This document shows positions 1-11,500 of a stretch of DNA of 64,000 bases, in pieces. Position 1 is the stretch's first letter, and each line of letters opens with the position of its first letter. The notes under the pieces are model-generated. The model ran no database searches, was not told where the DNA came from, and saw nothing but the letters and a program-made list of their open reading frames with translations. This DNA comes from an uncultured Verrucomicrobiae bacterium. GTDB lineage: Bacteria > Verrucomicrobiota > Verrucomicrobiia > Limisphaerales > AAA164-E04. The stretch lies in the NCBI GenBank assembly GCA_951813855.1, contig OX638380.1, positions 698,876 through 762,875 of the forward strand. The letters run 5' to 3'. The position numbers and the translations under genes are program-made.

Positions 1-241
1 TCTCGCCGACTAGCGTGAACCTGATTTTCGCTGCCTGCAAGTCAATTCCGCGCTGATATCCCATTTAGCGGGGGAAACCTGCTTGGGTCCCATTTGGAGC
101 CTCCGGGAATCGAACGATTTCGAGTGGCCGGTCGATTCCGGGAACTTCCGGCAGATTCGGATCATCGCCCAACCAGGGGGGAAACATTGAAAATGAACGA
201 TCCGATCCAACCGCGGCCAGATCCCCTGCGAGTCAGACAGG

Positions 242-568
242 GACCAGAATCTGCTCAGGGAAATAATTTGCCAACAGGCGCAACAGATTATGGAGGAAGA
301 ACTGGCCAACCTGGTCGGATCCCGGCCTCATTAGCGCCAATTCCAACAAACCAACCAACACGACGGCTACCGGCAACGAGGCAGGAAAACTTGCGTCGGC
401 TACCTCGAATTGCTGATTCCCAAGCTCTGGAAGGGCAACTACTTTCCCCAGTTACTGAAACGGCGCTGTCTCGTTGAAAAGACCTTGCTCGAGGACATTC
501 GGGAGGCTGGGATACAAGGCGTTTCGACTCGGAGCACGAGGCGGCTCACCGGACCGCTGGGACGATGA
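242..568 (+). pseudogene. IS256-family transposase N-terminal remnant
   Basis: Reading frame 2 gives the N-terminal signature of IS256/mutator transposases: LREIICQQAQQIMEEELA, then DGYRQRG, LELLIPKLWKGNYFP, LEDIREAGIQGVSTR and a closing GPLG. That order matches the conserved block upstream of the DDE domain in this family. The frame carries an internal TAG at 332-334 and ends at TGA 566-568 before any catalytic residue, so only a dead fragment of about 105 codons remains. No terminal repeats were seen. The overlapping ORF in another frame (94-477) is a shadow of it. Confidence 0.7.
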
Positions 569-732
569 ACCTCTCTCGCAGCCAAATGTCCCGAAACGGC
601 CGGGAACTAGAATAAAAATGGAATTTCATTCAAATTAGTTTTCCATCGTTTGATCCCGGATAATTACTTGTTTTCTCCCAATTCAGGTCCGTAACAACCG
701 ATAGTGGTCTTAATTAACAACTAGCGATTCAG

Positions 733-1689
733 CTAGCGGGAGCCCCTGGAGTTCGGGACAATTTCATCCCTTGGTGTTGCAATAAATCCCGATTCGATAA
801 CGGGAGCATATTCCTCAACATCCCAGTGGATTCGATGATCGTAATTCCACCGTTTCCAGTTGTCCCCCGGATATAACAACTGTGGCAATGTTTCCGCAAC
901 GACATGACCATCTGCAAACAGCGTCATGACTCGATTGCGATGTCTGCGATCCAACGAAGTGTCGTAGTAATCTGGTGCGGGCCCGTAATAATAATTGTTC
1001 GCGCCCGCATAACGTCGGTAACCAGGTGTATCGAAAAGGAAATCACCGGAGCGATCGTATCCCCATGGCAGGTAATCTGCTACGGCAATCATTTTCGAAG
1101 GCGATGCCACCTGGGATGACTTAATGGACAAGGTCATCAAACCGCTGAAGTTGTTTTGAAAACCTAGTTCAATCCCATTCGACCTTCCGGGTGCGGCCAT
1201 TCCGTGATTCTTGATTCCGATTTCATCAATCCCCATATTCATGCCCTTACGATTCAACCCGTAACTGTAATTCCAGTCGGCCCGAATGATTGCCTCTTCC
1301 CACCAAGGCATTCCTTCCTGTACAGCCAGGGATAGTATTTCGTTCATATTGCGATTCTCGGGGCATTGCCAGACATTCGTATTGCGCCCCATATACCGAT
1401 CGCAGATAATGTGGTGCCAGAACACATTGTACGGGGCATACAACACTGGTTGAGGCCAAGGCGGATTGTTTCTGTCAGCCTGAAGATCCGGCGGAAAATA
1501 ATCACCATGATCGAGAGTATAGAGTTGCCATGCGATGCCGATCTGTCTTTCGTTGTTTGTGCATACAATGCTCCTGGCATGAGATTTGGCCTTGCCGAGG
1601 GCGGGTAGCAGCATTCCAGCCAAGATGGCGATGATGGCAATAACGACGAGAAGCTCGGTCAACGTAAATGCTCGCTTGTCACTTTTCAC
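733..1689 (-). CDS. Type II secretion/prepilin-like protein (H-X9-DG type)
   Basis: The 318-residue protein opens with a class III prepilin signal: a short basic leader (KSDKRA), the processing site A|FTLTE, then a hydrophobic helix LLVVIAIIAILAGMLLPAL. Residue -1 is Ala rather than the usual Gly. Near the C-terminus it has H-R-N-R-V-M-T-L-F-A-D-G, the H-X9-DG motif of the pseudopilin-like proteins that are hugely expanded in Planctomycetes, Verrucomicrobia and Lentisphaerae. It should be processed by a prepilin peptidase and sit in the inner membrane with a periplasmic C-terminal domain. The exact role of these paralogues is unknown. It is the last gene of a minus-strand run of three. Confidence 0.88.
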   Translation of the reverse strand: MKSDKRAFTLTELLVVIAIIAILAGMLLPALGKAKSHARSIVCTNNERQIGIAWQLYTLDHGDYFPPDLQADRNNPPWPQPVLYAPYNVFWHHIICDRYMGRNTNVWQCPENRNMNEILSLAVQEGMPWWEEAIIRADWNYSYGLNRKGMNMGIDEIGIKNHGMAAPGRSNGIELGFQNNFSGLMTLSIKSSQVASPSKMIAVADYLPWGYDRSGDFLFDTPGYRRYAGANNYYYGPAPDYYDTSLDRRHRNRVMTLFADGHVVAETLPQLLYPGDNWKRWNYDHRIHWDVEEYAPVIESGFIATPRDEIVPNSRGSR

Positions 1690-1744
1690 GGTTCAAACGA
1701 CTCCACATCACTCATTCATCTTCTCTCTGATGAACCAGCCTGGA

Positions 1745-2071
1745 TCAAACTCCGTAGTGGATTCCATCAGCACCCGCAGGAAAAGAAATTCCATTCATGA
1801 TCACAGGCACGTAGTACATGTTTCCGTCACTGTCAGTGACCCAGGCTTGCGGTTCGTACCATCCGCCTCCCGGCGCATCATTACCTGGCCAGAACCAGAC
1901 TTCCGCCCACTGGGCATCTTCATCATCCAGAGGCGGGTCCAGAACATGCTTTCCATCACCATGGGAAATAATCAAACACTGATAGTATTCATAGCTATCA
2001 CCAGCTTCATAATATTTCTTCTTCCATTGATTGTCATAGCTGGCAAATCGTCCATGATCTTCAGCTGTCAA
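1745..2071 (-). CDS. Hypothetical protein, acidic and aromatic-rich
   Basis: This 108-residue ORF lies 55 bp upstream of the prepilin-like gene on the same strand. It is rich in Asp, Glu, Trp and Tyr (for example DDEDAQWAEVWFWPG) and has no signal peptide or membrane segment. I do not recognise a family. The 188-residue membrane ORF upstream ends only 15 bp before it, so the two may be one gene split by a frameshift: the upstream part has the membrane helices and this part would be the exported domain. Confidence 0.5.
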   Translation of the reverse strand: MTAEDHGRFASYDNQWKKKYYEAGDSYEYYQCLIISHGDGKHVLDPPLDDEDAQWAEVWFWPGNDAPGGGWYEPQAWVTDSDGNMYYVPVIMNGISFPAGADGIHYGV

Positions 2072-2086
2072 TATTTCATCAAGATG

Positions 2087-2653
2087 CTAATAGCGATTTC
2101 TATACAGTCCTGCCCAGCACCACTTGAAATGAGACCACGGTCCTGGACCAAACACAGTAGGTATCGAGATATCGAAAGGTTCATTCTCATCGAGTTCGAT
2201 ACCGTCCACGACGACCTGCTCGACGATGGGGAGATCAGGAAGAAAGGGTTCACCGTCTCCGTGATGTCCGTGACTCCTCAGCAGAAATACCACGGACAAC
2301 AGCACCAGCAATCCGAGAAGAGATGCAAGCGTTCGACCTGCGGGCGATCCGGACGCCCGCACCCGGATGGATCGGCTGCCGGGGATGCCTACGCCTCTGG
2401 TCCGCACCTGCCGCAGGATGCAACCCGCAGACCGGATGACAGCATGACTCAGTCGGGTGAACCATGAGAACAGGAAAGGAGAAGACTGCTTGTCAGAGTC
2501 CTTCCGTCTCTCGGCACATGCCTCCTCCGGCTCGAAGGAAGCACGAAGCTTGTCAGCTGGTGCTTTCAGCGCACGGAATCCAGCCACGAGCAGCAGGAAA
2601 ACCATCACGATCAGTTTCCGTGTCGATGACAGCATGCCTGTATCGCCTTGCAC
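2087..2653 (-). CDS. Hypothetical two-helix membrane protein
   Basis: This 188-residue ORF has a hydrophobic segment near the N-terminus (LIVMVFLLLVAGF, residues about 14-26), an Arg-rich middle, and a second helix (LASLLGLLVLLSVVFLL, about 107-123) followed by an acidic stretch. The start may instead be Met7. No known domain is recognised. Its position directly upstream of the 108-residue ORF and the prepilin-like gene suggests co-transcription. A frameshift joining it to the downstream ORF is possible. Confidence 0.45.
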   Translation of the reverse strand: MQGDTGMLSSTRKLIVMVFLLLVAGFRALKAPADKLRASFEPEEACAERRKDSDKQSSPFLFSWFTRLSHAVIRSAGCILRQVRTRGVGIPGSRSIRVRASGSPAGRTLASLLGLLVLLSVVFLLRSHGHHGDGEPFLPDLPIVEQVVVDGIELDENEPFDISIPTVFGPGPWSHFKWCWAGLYRNRY

Positions 2654-3918
2654 CTCGCTCTCAGAAAGCGATTCGGTGACTACTACGGGGGGGGATATCG
2701 TTCATTTCTGTTGTTCCGGTAATCTGTCTCAACCTCAGCCTTGTCTGCACTCTCCTGCCGAATAGCTTCGTTCCGCCTCGGATGCCCAGGTCAGCGACGA
2801 CCCGACTCCCGGCCAGCGATCCCCGTGCATCCTCTTCCCGGTACTCCAGCCAACTCTCCCGAGGAGGAGACGTCCCGACAGCCTCGACGGCAGCGAGCGC
2901 ATCGTGTCTCCATCATCAAGAGCAAATGTCCGGTCGGAAAGCTTCACTTGTTCAACTCCTGCGTCCTACTTTTAGGCCCATCCTCTCCCCTGTCAAGCCC
3001 CCAATGGATTTTTTCTGTCGTCCTCTCCGCAACATCGCCGAGACTGTCAAGATGCTCTCACGCTATTGATCCAGGCCTGTACCTCCGGGTATAGATCCGG
3101 TTCCATTGGGAAAAGGGATGAAACAAATCGGAACGGAAGGCTGGCTCCGGTTACCGACCTGCCCCACCCCCGGTAATCGGTTCCAACCATTTGCGTGCTT
3201 TCAATTTCGATGACGGTAGCAGGAGGGAATAGAATCGTTCCGAATGACTCTCCGAACTTCAACTCATTGCGACTTCCAGCCCGAAAACCGACCGTTCCGG
3301 AACCGCATTGCTCACCTCAACCGAGACGATTCCGTCCCGTCTCGCGCGCCCTCGATTCTATCTGACGTTCTTCAATCACCTCCGAAACTCTCGGTTCCTC
3401 CAGACAGGACGAGATCGGGAATCCATCGCTCAGTCGAGCCATTTAAGCTGGCCAGTAGCAACCTGCCCGCAACCAACCCCCTGACGAAATTACGCCCCAA
3501 GGGCTAACACTTGGATAGATCAGTTCAAACTGCACTTCTCAGTGGGCTCCAAATTGCTTCCCTTCATCGCCCCATCTCGTATCGGGATTTGCGGAAGTGC
3601 CACGAAAACATGAACTTGGGAGGGTTATTGTGGCATTTGACCGCAAAACCCCTTGTCGATTTCATTCGCGATGAATCGCCGCCGCCCGTCACTCGCTCCT
3701 GTCGAGGCTCGCCTGTGGTCCCCGAAGGCCGCATTTCTTTTGATAAATCGGAGAGAAGGGCAGGAAACTCACCAGAGAACAAGTAATCTTCCTATCCGCA
3801 GGCTTGACATCTTCGTTTCCCTCACTCTACCGTGGCGGGGCGTTCATCGCTATGGAATCGACTTTCAAATTCCGCATAGCCGGCTGACGGCGCCCCGTAC
3901 GATTGTTCCCGGCACTTC
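2654..3918. other. Intergenic, no supported gene
   Basis: Several short ORFs occur on both strands, but none has a recognisable domain, a good ribosome-binding site or a family signature. I see no tRNA, rRNA or repeat here. The promoter of the RND operon is presumably in its right part, but no convincing -35/-10 pair can be named. Confidence 0.4.
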
Positions 3919-5016
3919 ATGAATCTCGATTGTCGTAGATTGTTCCCTTTGGCAGCCATCACCTTACTGATCAGTTGGTCGCTCGGATGTAACTTTCAAT
4001 TCGGCCCTCAAAGCGGAAAAAACCGAAACGACCAGCCGCGAGCCATCCCCGTCCAGGTAATCGAAATCGCCCGAGGCCCGATCGAACGAGTCCTGGAGGC
4101 GTCCAGTTCGCTGGAAGCCGAACAGGAAGTCAGAATCATCGCCCGGACCGCCAACCGGGTCGTGGAACTGCTTGTCGAGGAAGGCAGCCAGGTCGTCCAA
4201 GGGCAATTGCTGGCCAGACTGCAGGACGATATTCAGAAAACGACCCTGGCCAAGGCTCAGAATCAGGCGGACAAGGCGAAAGAAGAATTCCAGCGCCAGG
4301 AATCGCTCTACGAGCAAGACTTGGTCAGCGAACAGGTGTACCGCGATATGCGTTACGATCTCAAACAACTGGAACTAACCGTCGAGGAAGCGCAACGCGA
4401 ACTCGGTTATACCGAAATCCGTTCGACCATCGACGGCGTCATCGTTCGCCGGCTCGTCAAACTCGGAGACGAAATTTCCCAGGGCCAACACCTGTTCGAC
4501 GTCATCGATTTCCAATCCATCGTCGCCAAACTGTATATGCCGGAAAAAGAGCTGAACATCTTGCAACCCGACCAACCCGTTCGAGTCGAAGCGATCGCCT
4601 TTCCCGACCGAAAATTCTCGGGCTACGTCCTGCGAATTTCCCCGATCGTCGAATCCGGCTCGGGCATGGTGAAGGTGACGATCGCCTTCCGGGATATCGG
4701 CCCCCTGAGGCCGGGGATGTCGATCGAAGCGGGGATCGTGGTCGACACCCGCAAGGACGCCGTTCTGATTCCTAAACGCTCGCTGACCTACGACGGCGAA
4801 CAGCTGTTCGTCTTTCGACTCCAACCGGATCGCAAGGTCGAACGGCTCGTCCTCGATCCGGGTTTGGAAAACGCTCTGTTTATCGAATCGGTTTCCGGCA
4901 TTCAGCCCGGCGACCAAATCGTGATCGCCGGGCAAACGGGACTCAAAAACGGCGCCTTGGTCCGCTTGCCGACTGATCCCCCTCCCGAGGCCGAAGAAGC
5001 AGAGGAAGGGAAATAA
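3919..5016 (+). CDS. RND efflux periplasmic adaptor (membrane fusion protein)
   Basis: This 365-residue protein of the HlyD/AcrA type should bridge an inner-membrane RND pump to an outer-membrane channel. It has an N-terminal hydrophobic signal ending SLGC (Cys24), suggesting a lipoprotein, although the lipobox is imperfect. A split lipoyl/barrel-sandwich domain follows (RVVELLVEEGSQVVQGQLLA, then IRSTIDGVIVRRLVKLGDEI), with an intervening helical hairpin at about residues 112-160 (KAKEEFQRQESLYEQDLV). A beta-barrel domain comes next (VRVEAIAFPDRKFSGYV) and a membrane-proximal domain last. It is first in an operon with two RND permeases. Substrate is not predictable. Confidence 0.93.
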   Translation: MNLDCRRLFPLAAITLLISWSLGCNFQFGPQSGKNRNDQPRAIPVQVIEIARGPIERVLEASSSLEAEQEVRIIARTANRVVELLVEEGSQVVQGQLLARLQDDIQKTTLAKAQNQADKAKEEFQRQESLYEQDLVSEQVYRDMRYDLKQLELTVEEAQRELGYTEIRSTIDGVIVRRLVKLGDEISQGQHLFDVIDFQSIVAKLYMPEKELNILQPDQPVRVEAIAFPDRKFSGYVLRISPIVESGSGMVKVTIAFRDIGPLRPGMSIEAGIVVDTRKDAVLIPKRSLTYDGEQLFVFRLQPDRKVERLVLDPGLENALFIESVSGIQPGDQIVIAGQTGLKNGALVRLPTDPPPEAEEAEEGK

Positions 5017-5074
5017 CCCGGTTCGCCGACTTTCGACTCGTTGATCTCAACCGTTATTATTCGTACGCGCCGCC

Positions 5075-8000
5075 TTGAACTCTCCAGCTGACCATTTGTC
5101 GGCTTCGCCGTCGGAACCGTCGAAACGCAATCATTTCACTGTGGATCGGCCGGTCGCGATATTGATGTTCTTCGTCGCGGCGGTCGTGTTCGGGTTCTTT
5201 TCCTATCAACGGTTGCCGGTCACCCTCATGCCGGAACTCAATTACCCCACCCTGACCGTCAGGACGGAGTATCCCGGTTCGGCGCCGAACGAAGTCGAAA
5301 ACGAAATCAGCCGGCCGATCGAAGAAGTGCTGGGAGTGATTAACGGCCTCAACGAAATCAGCAGCGTCAGCCGCGCCGGCCTCAGTGACGTGACCCTGGA
5401 ATTCCTCTGGGGCACCGACATGTCCCAAGCCACCCAAGACGCGCTGGAAAAACTCGACCTGATCTTTCTGCCCGCCGAAGCCGAACGCCCGTTGTTGCTC
5501 CACTTCGATCCCGCCTTGGACCCGGTCATGGAATTGAGCTTGGCGGGTCGAGGAGAACGCTACCAGGGAGCCGCGGGTTTGCGCCGGTTGCGCCGGATCG
5601 CCGAGTTGCAACTCAAACGGGAACTCGAACCCATTCCCGGCGTCGCCGCCGTGCAAGTGCGCGGCGGCCTGGAGGAAGAAATCCACGTCAAGTTGGACGA
5701 ACAAGCGCTGAAGCGGCTGAAGGTTTCCACTCAAACCGTGGTCGACCGGATTCGCCAGGAAAACATCAACGTCGCCGGCGGCACGATCGACGAAGGCGAA
5801 ACCGAATACATGGTGCGGACCATCAACGAATTCACGGATATCTCGCAAATCGCCGAAACCGTAGTCAAACGAACGCCGCAAGGAGAAATCCGGGTCAAAG
5901 ATATCGCCGAAGTGGTCCGTTCCCATCGCGAACGGGAAATCGTCACCAACACCAACGGCGAGGAAAGCGTCCAAATCGACATCTACAAGGAAGCCGAAGC
6001 GAACATGGTCGAAGTCGCTCAGGCCGTCATCGCCCGCGTCGGCGATTTGGAATCCGGAGCGTCGCCGACCGGCTTGCAAGCGTTTTTTCAGGCCTACCGC
6101 AAAGAACCACTCGCTCCCCAGTTGATGCGAGAAGAAGGCGCGGCGCTGCGAGTGATCGCCGACCGCTCGGTATTCATTCAGAACAGCATCAACGAAGTTC
6201 GCAACACGGCCGTCATCGGAGCCTGCCTGGCCATCGCCGTTCTCTTTCTGTTCCTGAAAAGCCCGATCGCTACGGCCATCGCCAGCCTCAGCATTCCCAT
6301 GTCCCTGCTGATCGCCTTCGCTCCCCTCAATATCTTGGGCATATCGCTCAATATCATGTCTTTGGGGGGATTGGCTCTGGGCATCGGCATGCTGGTAGAT
6401 TCCTCCATCGTCGTGCTCGAATCCATCTTTCGCTGCTATTCCGAAGGCGACACCCGCCGGGAAGCGGCCATCCGGGGCATCCGCGAGGTGCGGGGAGCCG
6501 TCGTCGCCTCGACCCTGACTTCCATTGCGGTGTTCCTGCCCATGGTATTCGTCGAGGGCATTGCCGGCCAAGCCTTCGGCGATCTGGGAGTGGCCGTCGT
6601 CGTTTCGTTGCTCGCTTCGTTGGCGGTCGCGGTGTTTTTCATCCCTATGCTCGCCAGTCGGGAACAACCGGGATTCCGGAAACGGCCGGCCGAAACGCCG
6701 ACGCCGGGCGCTTGGACGAGTTGGCTCAAATTCCGACGGGACCGGCAGGCTTGGCAAGGTCACTGGATCCGATGGTTCCTCCCCTATCTCTGGCTGCGGC
6801 TGGCGATCTCCCTGGTCTTGGAAGCTCTGGGCAAAACGTATCTCTTTCTGCTCAATCTGTTCCTGAAAATCGTGACCAGGTACATCATGCCCGCCGGCAA
6901 GCGGATCTTGCATACGCTGTTCGCCGTGCCCGCCAAATTAATGGAAATCTTTTTGGTCTGGATTCACCGGGTCTACCCCGTAGCCCTCGACTGGTCTCTC
7001 GCCCATCCGGTCGTCGTCTTGCTCTTGGTCTGCGGTTCGATGGCCGCCACCTACCTGACCGCCCGCACTCTGGGATCCGAACTGCTGCCCGAAGTCCACC
7101 AAGGCGAATTCACGATCGAAGTCGATCTTCCGGTCGGCACGCCGCTGGAAGAAACCCGCAGCGTCATGGGGAAAATCGAAAACGCCATCTTGGAGGACCG
7201 AACGGGCATCCAGGCGTTACTGGTCACTTACGGCTACGACGTCACCAACGTAAAACGCTCCGACGAAGGCAAACACTCCACGCGCTTCAAAGTGCTCACC
7301 GCCGGCGGCCGCCGCTCCAACGCGGAAACGGAAACCGCGATTCTCGCCAGAATCCGCGACTACCTGGCCGACATCCCGGATATTACCGAGCGGGTCGTTC
7401 GTCCGATATTGTTCAGTTCCCAAAAGCCGATCGTCGTCGAAATCCAGTGCGACGATCTTGCGACCCTGAGGCGGATGGCCCAGGACGCCGAACTTCTCTT
7501 GCGCGATCAACCGGAACTGGCCGACGTGGAAACTACGCTCCGCCGGGGCGCTCCCGAAATCCAGATCATCTACGACCGCTTGCGACTGGAACGCCAAGGC
7601 CTCAATCTGGGACAAGTCGCGGACCAAGTCAAAACGCTCGTCAAAGGCACCGAATCCACCAAATACAACCTGAAAGACCGGCGAATCCCGATCATCGTCC
7701 AATTGCAGGAAGCGGACCGGAAAGAAATCGGCCAAATCCACAACCTCACCCTCAACCCCAACAGCGAATTTCCGATCCCGCTTCACACCGTAGCCGAAAT
7801 CAAAAACGACGAGGGACCAAGCGAAATCAGGAGGATAGACGGCAAGCGCGTCGCCTTGATTCAAGCCAACCTGGGCCAAGCCAGCCTCGGAGAGGCGGTC
7901 GCCAGGATCGACCGAACCTTCAGGGAGGAAATCGCATGGCCGATCGACGTGACTTACCGGTTCTCAGGGCAAAACCGGGAATGGGAACAAAGCCGCAGCA

Positions 8001-8530
8001 GCCTGTTTTTAGCTCTGGGCCTGAGCATCTTCCTGGTTTACGTGATCATGGCCTCGCAGTTCGAATCGCTGGTGCAACCGATGATCATCATGGGCACCGT
8101 GCCGTTGGCCTTTTTCGGATCGATCCTCGGTCTTAAGCTTTTAGGCATCAGCATCTCGATCGTTGTTTTTCTAGGGTGGATTTTATTAATTGGCATCGTC
8201 GTCAACAATGCTATCGTTCTGGTCGATTACGCCAACATCTTGCAACGAAGAGGCCTTACTCCCTTGCAGGCCATCACCACGGCCGGCAACGTCCGGCTTC
8301 GGCCCATCCTGATGACGGCGACGACCACCATCCTGGGTTTACTCCCCATGGCTCTGGGCTTGGGCGACGGCGCCGAGGTCCGTACGCCGATGGCCATCGC
8401 CGTGATCTTCGGCCTAGCCAGTTCCACTGCGTTGACCCTGCTGGTCATTCCCACGATCTACTTGGTCGCCGCCCGCATGCGGCTCGCCCTGTTTCCACCG
8501 GCGCCGCCTGACGCCGAGGCGAAGGCATGA
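5075..8530 (+). CDS. RND multidrug efflux permease, first of two
   Basis: This 1151-residue proton-driven RND transporter of the AcrB/MdtB type begins at TTG; no ATG is available before the first helix. Family marks are PVTLMPELNYPTLTV and YPGSAPNEVE in the first porter loop, the TM4 charge motif GIGMLVDSSIVVLE (about residue 440), and GIVVNNAIVLVDYAN in the second half. It is longer than the usual 1030-1050 residues because of a hydrophobic, Trp-rich insertion between the two halves (about residues 535-650, including LWLRLAISLVLEALGKTY). The stop overlaps the next permease's start (ATGA), indicating translational coupling. Confidence 0.93.
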   Translation: MNSPADHLSASPSEPSKRNHFTVDRPVAILMFFVAAVVFGFFSYQRLPVTLMPELNYPTLTVRTEYPGSAPNEVENEISRPIEEVLGVINGLNEISSVSRAGLSDVTLEFLWGTDMSQATQDALEKLDLIFLPAEAERPLLLHFDPALDPVMELSLAGRGERYQGAAGLRRLRRIAELQLKRELEPIPGVAAVQVRGGLEEEIHVKLDEQALKRLKVSTQTVVDRIRQENINVAGGTIDEGETEYMVRTINEFTDISQIAETVVKRTPQGEIRVKDIAEVVRSHREREIVTNTNGEESVQIDIYKEAEANMVEVAQAVIARVGDLESGASPTGLQAFFQAYRKEPLAPQLMREEGAALRVIADRSVFIQNSINEVRNTAVIGACLAIAVLFLFLKSPIATAIASLSIPMSLLIAFAPLNILGISLNIMSLGGLALGIGMLVDSSIVVLESIFRCYSEGDTRREAAIRGIREVRGAVVASTLTSIAVFLPMVFVEGIAGQAFGDLGVAVVVSLLASLAVAVFFIPMLASREQPGFRKRPAETPTPGAWTSWLKFRRDRQAWQGHWIRWFLPYLWLRLAISLVLEALGKTYLFLLNLFLKIVTRYIMPAGKRILHTLFAVPAKLMEIFLVWIHRVYPVALDWSLAHPVVVLLLVCGSMAATYLTARTLGSELLPEVHQGEFTIEVDLPVGTPLEETRSVMGKIENAILEDRTGIQALLVTYGYDVTNVKRSDEGKHSTRFKVLTAGGRRSNAETETAILARIRDYLADIPDITERVVRPILFSSQKPIVVEIQCDDLATLRRMAQDAELLLRDQPELADVETTLRRGAPEIQIIYDRLRLERQGLNLGQVADQVKTLVKGTESTKYNLKDRRIPIIVQLQEADRKEIGQIHNLTLNPNSEFPIPLHTVAEIKNDEGPSEIRRIDGKRVALIQANLGQASLGEAVARIDRTFREEIAWPIDVTYRFSGQNREWEQSRSSLFLALGLSIFLVYVIMASQFESLVQPMIIMGTVPLAFFGSILGLKLLGISISIVVFLGWILLIGIVVNNAIVLVDYANILQRRGLTPLQAITTAGNVRLRPILMTATTTILGLLPMALGLGDGAEVRTPMAIAVIFGLASSTALTLLVIPTIYLVAARMRLALFPPAPPDAEAKA

Positions 8531-11500
8531 AAAAACCCTTTTCCTCCCTGGCCGGCAAGATGGCCGAGTTTTCCCTCGACCGGCGGGTGACCGTTTTCGT
8601 CATTCTGATCACGATCATGGTGGTCGGCTACATCGCCACCTTGGGCATCCCGAGGGATCTCTTTCCTCGAGGTTACGAAAGCAAGTTTCTTCACGTCGTG
8701 GTCCCGTGGCGCAACGCTCCCGCCCAGGAGATCCTCGAACGGATCACCCGGCCGCTGGAGGCGGAACTGAGCACGATCAAGGACTTGGTCGATCTCAGTT
8801 CCATGTCTTCCCAGGACAGTTCCAGAGTCAACCTGCAATTCAAACGCAACGTCGATATCGACGTCGCCTATCGCGAAGTCCGCGATCGAGTCGAACGCGC
8901 CCGGCTCCGGTTTCCCGACGACGTGGATCAAGTGTTTATCCGGCGGGAAGATCCGGACAGCATCCCCGTAGCGGTGTTGGGGCTGGCCATCGATCCTTCG
9001 ATCACCGATCCCTACACCTTGGTCGAAAAGAAAATCATGCTGCCGCTCAAACGAATGGACGGCGTGGCCAACGTCATCTCCGACGGCATCGTGGAAAAGG
9101 AGATCATCATCGATCTCGACAAACAAAAAACCGACGCCCACGGACTGAACATCTATCAAATGTCCCAAAACCTCGCTCGCGACAACTTCACCCTGGCCAG
9201 CGGCAACGTCCGGCAAGGCGGAAGGGAATACCTGTTGCGCTCGATCGCCACCTATCGCACCCCGGACGAATTGAAATCCCGCCCCATCACCGAATGGCTG
9301 CAACTCAATCATATCGCCAAGCTGTCGCTCACCGAACCGGAACGGGATTTCGTCGTACGGGTCAACGGCAACCCGGCGGTAGCCGTGATCATTTTCAAAG
9401 AGGGCGACGCCAACACGGTGGAAGTCTGCGAGCAGGTTTCCGCCGAGGTGGAACGGATGAAGGTCGATCCGTTGTTCGAGGGCATTCAGATGGAACTGTT
9501 TTTCAATCAGGGCCGGATCATTCAGTCGTCCATCGGCAACTTGATTACCGGCGGGCAAATCGGCGGCGCGCTAGCCGCCGTCGTACTGCTGATTTTCCTC
9601 AAGCGGTTCCGCATGACGCTCATCGTCACCGCGTCGATTCCGCTGAGCCTGCTCATCTCCCTGACGGTCATGTATTTTACCGGCGAGAGCCTGAACATGA
9701 TCACCATTCTGGGCTTGGTGATTTGCGTGGGCTTGCTGGTCGACAATTCGATCGTGGTCGCCGAAAACATCTACCGCTACCTCCAGGACGGCCATCCGGT
9801 GCGCCGCGCCGCCGTGCAAGGCGCCGGAGAAATCGCGCTGGCCATCACCATGGCCACCTTGACGACCGTGATCGTCTTTTTGCCCGTGGCGTTGGTCGAG
9901 GGCGAAGGGCAGTTCTTCCTGATTCGCCTGGCCTTGCCGATTTCGGTTTCCCTGATCGCATCGCTCTTCGTCGCGCTGATGTTCATTCCGCTGAGCGCCT
10001 GCATCACGCTTCGCAGCCGACAGGACTCGGCGCCGCTCCGGACCGGAGCGTTGAACCGGGCGTTGGACGCCATCTATCGCCGAACGGTCATTCCCTTGGG
10101 CCGCTTTTATCACGGCACCCTCGCCGTGTTCCTCAAAAACCGGCTGGACCTCTTTCTGCTGACCGCCGCCGTATTCTCGGTCACCTTCGGCTGGGTAGCG
10201 CCCCAGCTCGATATCGTCCCCAATCAAGAAGAAGATCGAATGAGTTTTCAGATCGGCGTGAAAATGCCGAACAACTCCAATATCAAAGACACCGGCAAGT
10301 TGTTCGATCAACTCGAAGCAGTGATGAAAAAAGAATCGGAGGAACTGAAACTGGAAGGTTTCATGTTCGTCCACTACGAACGGGGCGGCCGGGTGGACGG
10401 CTGGTTGGATCCCGACCGCGACTACGAATTAAGCGGGCGGGAGATGATGGATCGAATCATCAAGGCTTTTCCCCAACCGCCCGGAGTGAAATACCAAACC
10501 GGCCGGGAAAGCCAGGTCCAAGAAGCGAAGGGCCGAACGGTATTCACCGTCAAACTCGAGGGCGAAGATTCCGATCAACTCCAGGATCTGGCCGAAAAGC
10601 TGGAACCGCGCTTCCTCGCCGTGCCCGGCATCATCGGCATACGCACCGGCAACGAACGCCCGCCCAACGAACTCGCGCTCCAGATCGATCGCGAACGCTC
10701 TACCGACGCCAACGTGAATCCCGAATACATTTCCGGAGTGGTAGGTTACGCGCTCCGGGGCCGGCGGCTTTCCCGATTCCACTTCGACGACCGCGAAATC
10801 CCGGTCACCGTGCGTTATGCCGAGGAAGACCGCGACACCCTGGACTCGCTCGCGAATTTCCTGGTCCCGACCATGGACGGCGACTACCTCCCCGTTTCCG
10901 CGCTGACATCGGTACAGAAAATCCAAACCGCCCGGGGCATTTTCCGCAGCAACAAGAAAACCACACACACGCTCACCTTGGATCTCAAAGCCGACGACGC
11001 CGGCAAAACCCGCCAAAGCTTGACCGAGCTGCAACAATCGATCGACTTGCCCGAGGGCGTCTCGTTCGGGCGGCAATTCGGGGATCTGACGTTCAATCAG
11101 GAACTGGCCAGCCTCCAATTCGCGGCCGGCTTGTCCGTGGTGTTCATCTATCTCTTGATGGGAATCCTGTTCGAAAGTTTCATCCTTCCCCTGTCCATCA
11201 TTCTCACCATTCCGTTAGCCAGCATCGGCGTCGTCTGGATTCATTATCTGACCGGCAAGGATCTCGACATGCTCGGATTCGTCGGGGCGATTCTGTTGAT
11301 CGGGGTCGTCGTCAACAACGGCATCGTGTTGGTCGATTACATCAATCGGCTGCGGCAACAGGGAATGGAGCGGACCGCCGCCGTCTTGCAGGCTACCGAC
11401 CGGCGATTCCGCCCGATCCTCATGACGGCGCTGACCACGATCATCGGCATGATCCCCCTGACCATCAGCAAGCCCACCGAAATCGGACTGAGCTACAAGA

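Noticed and set aside
5057..6913. 618-codon minus-strand ORF opposite the RND permease, and the similar antisense or alternate-frame ORFs at 6712-8136, 8706-11708, 15258-16619 and 19079-21142
   Set aside because: Low-complexity compositions (Arg/Gly/Asp-rich) typical of shadows of G+C-rich genes; the opposing frames are well-known families.
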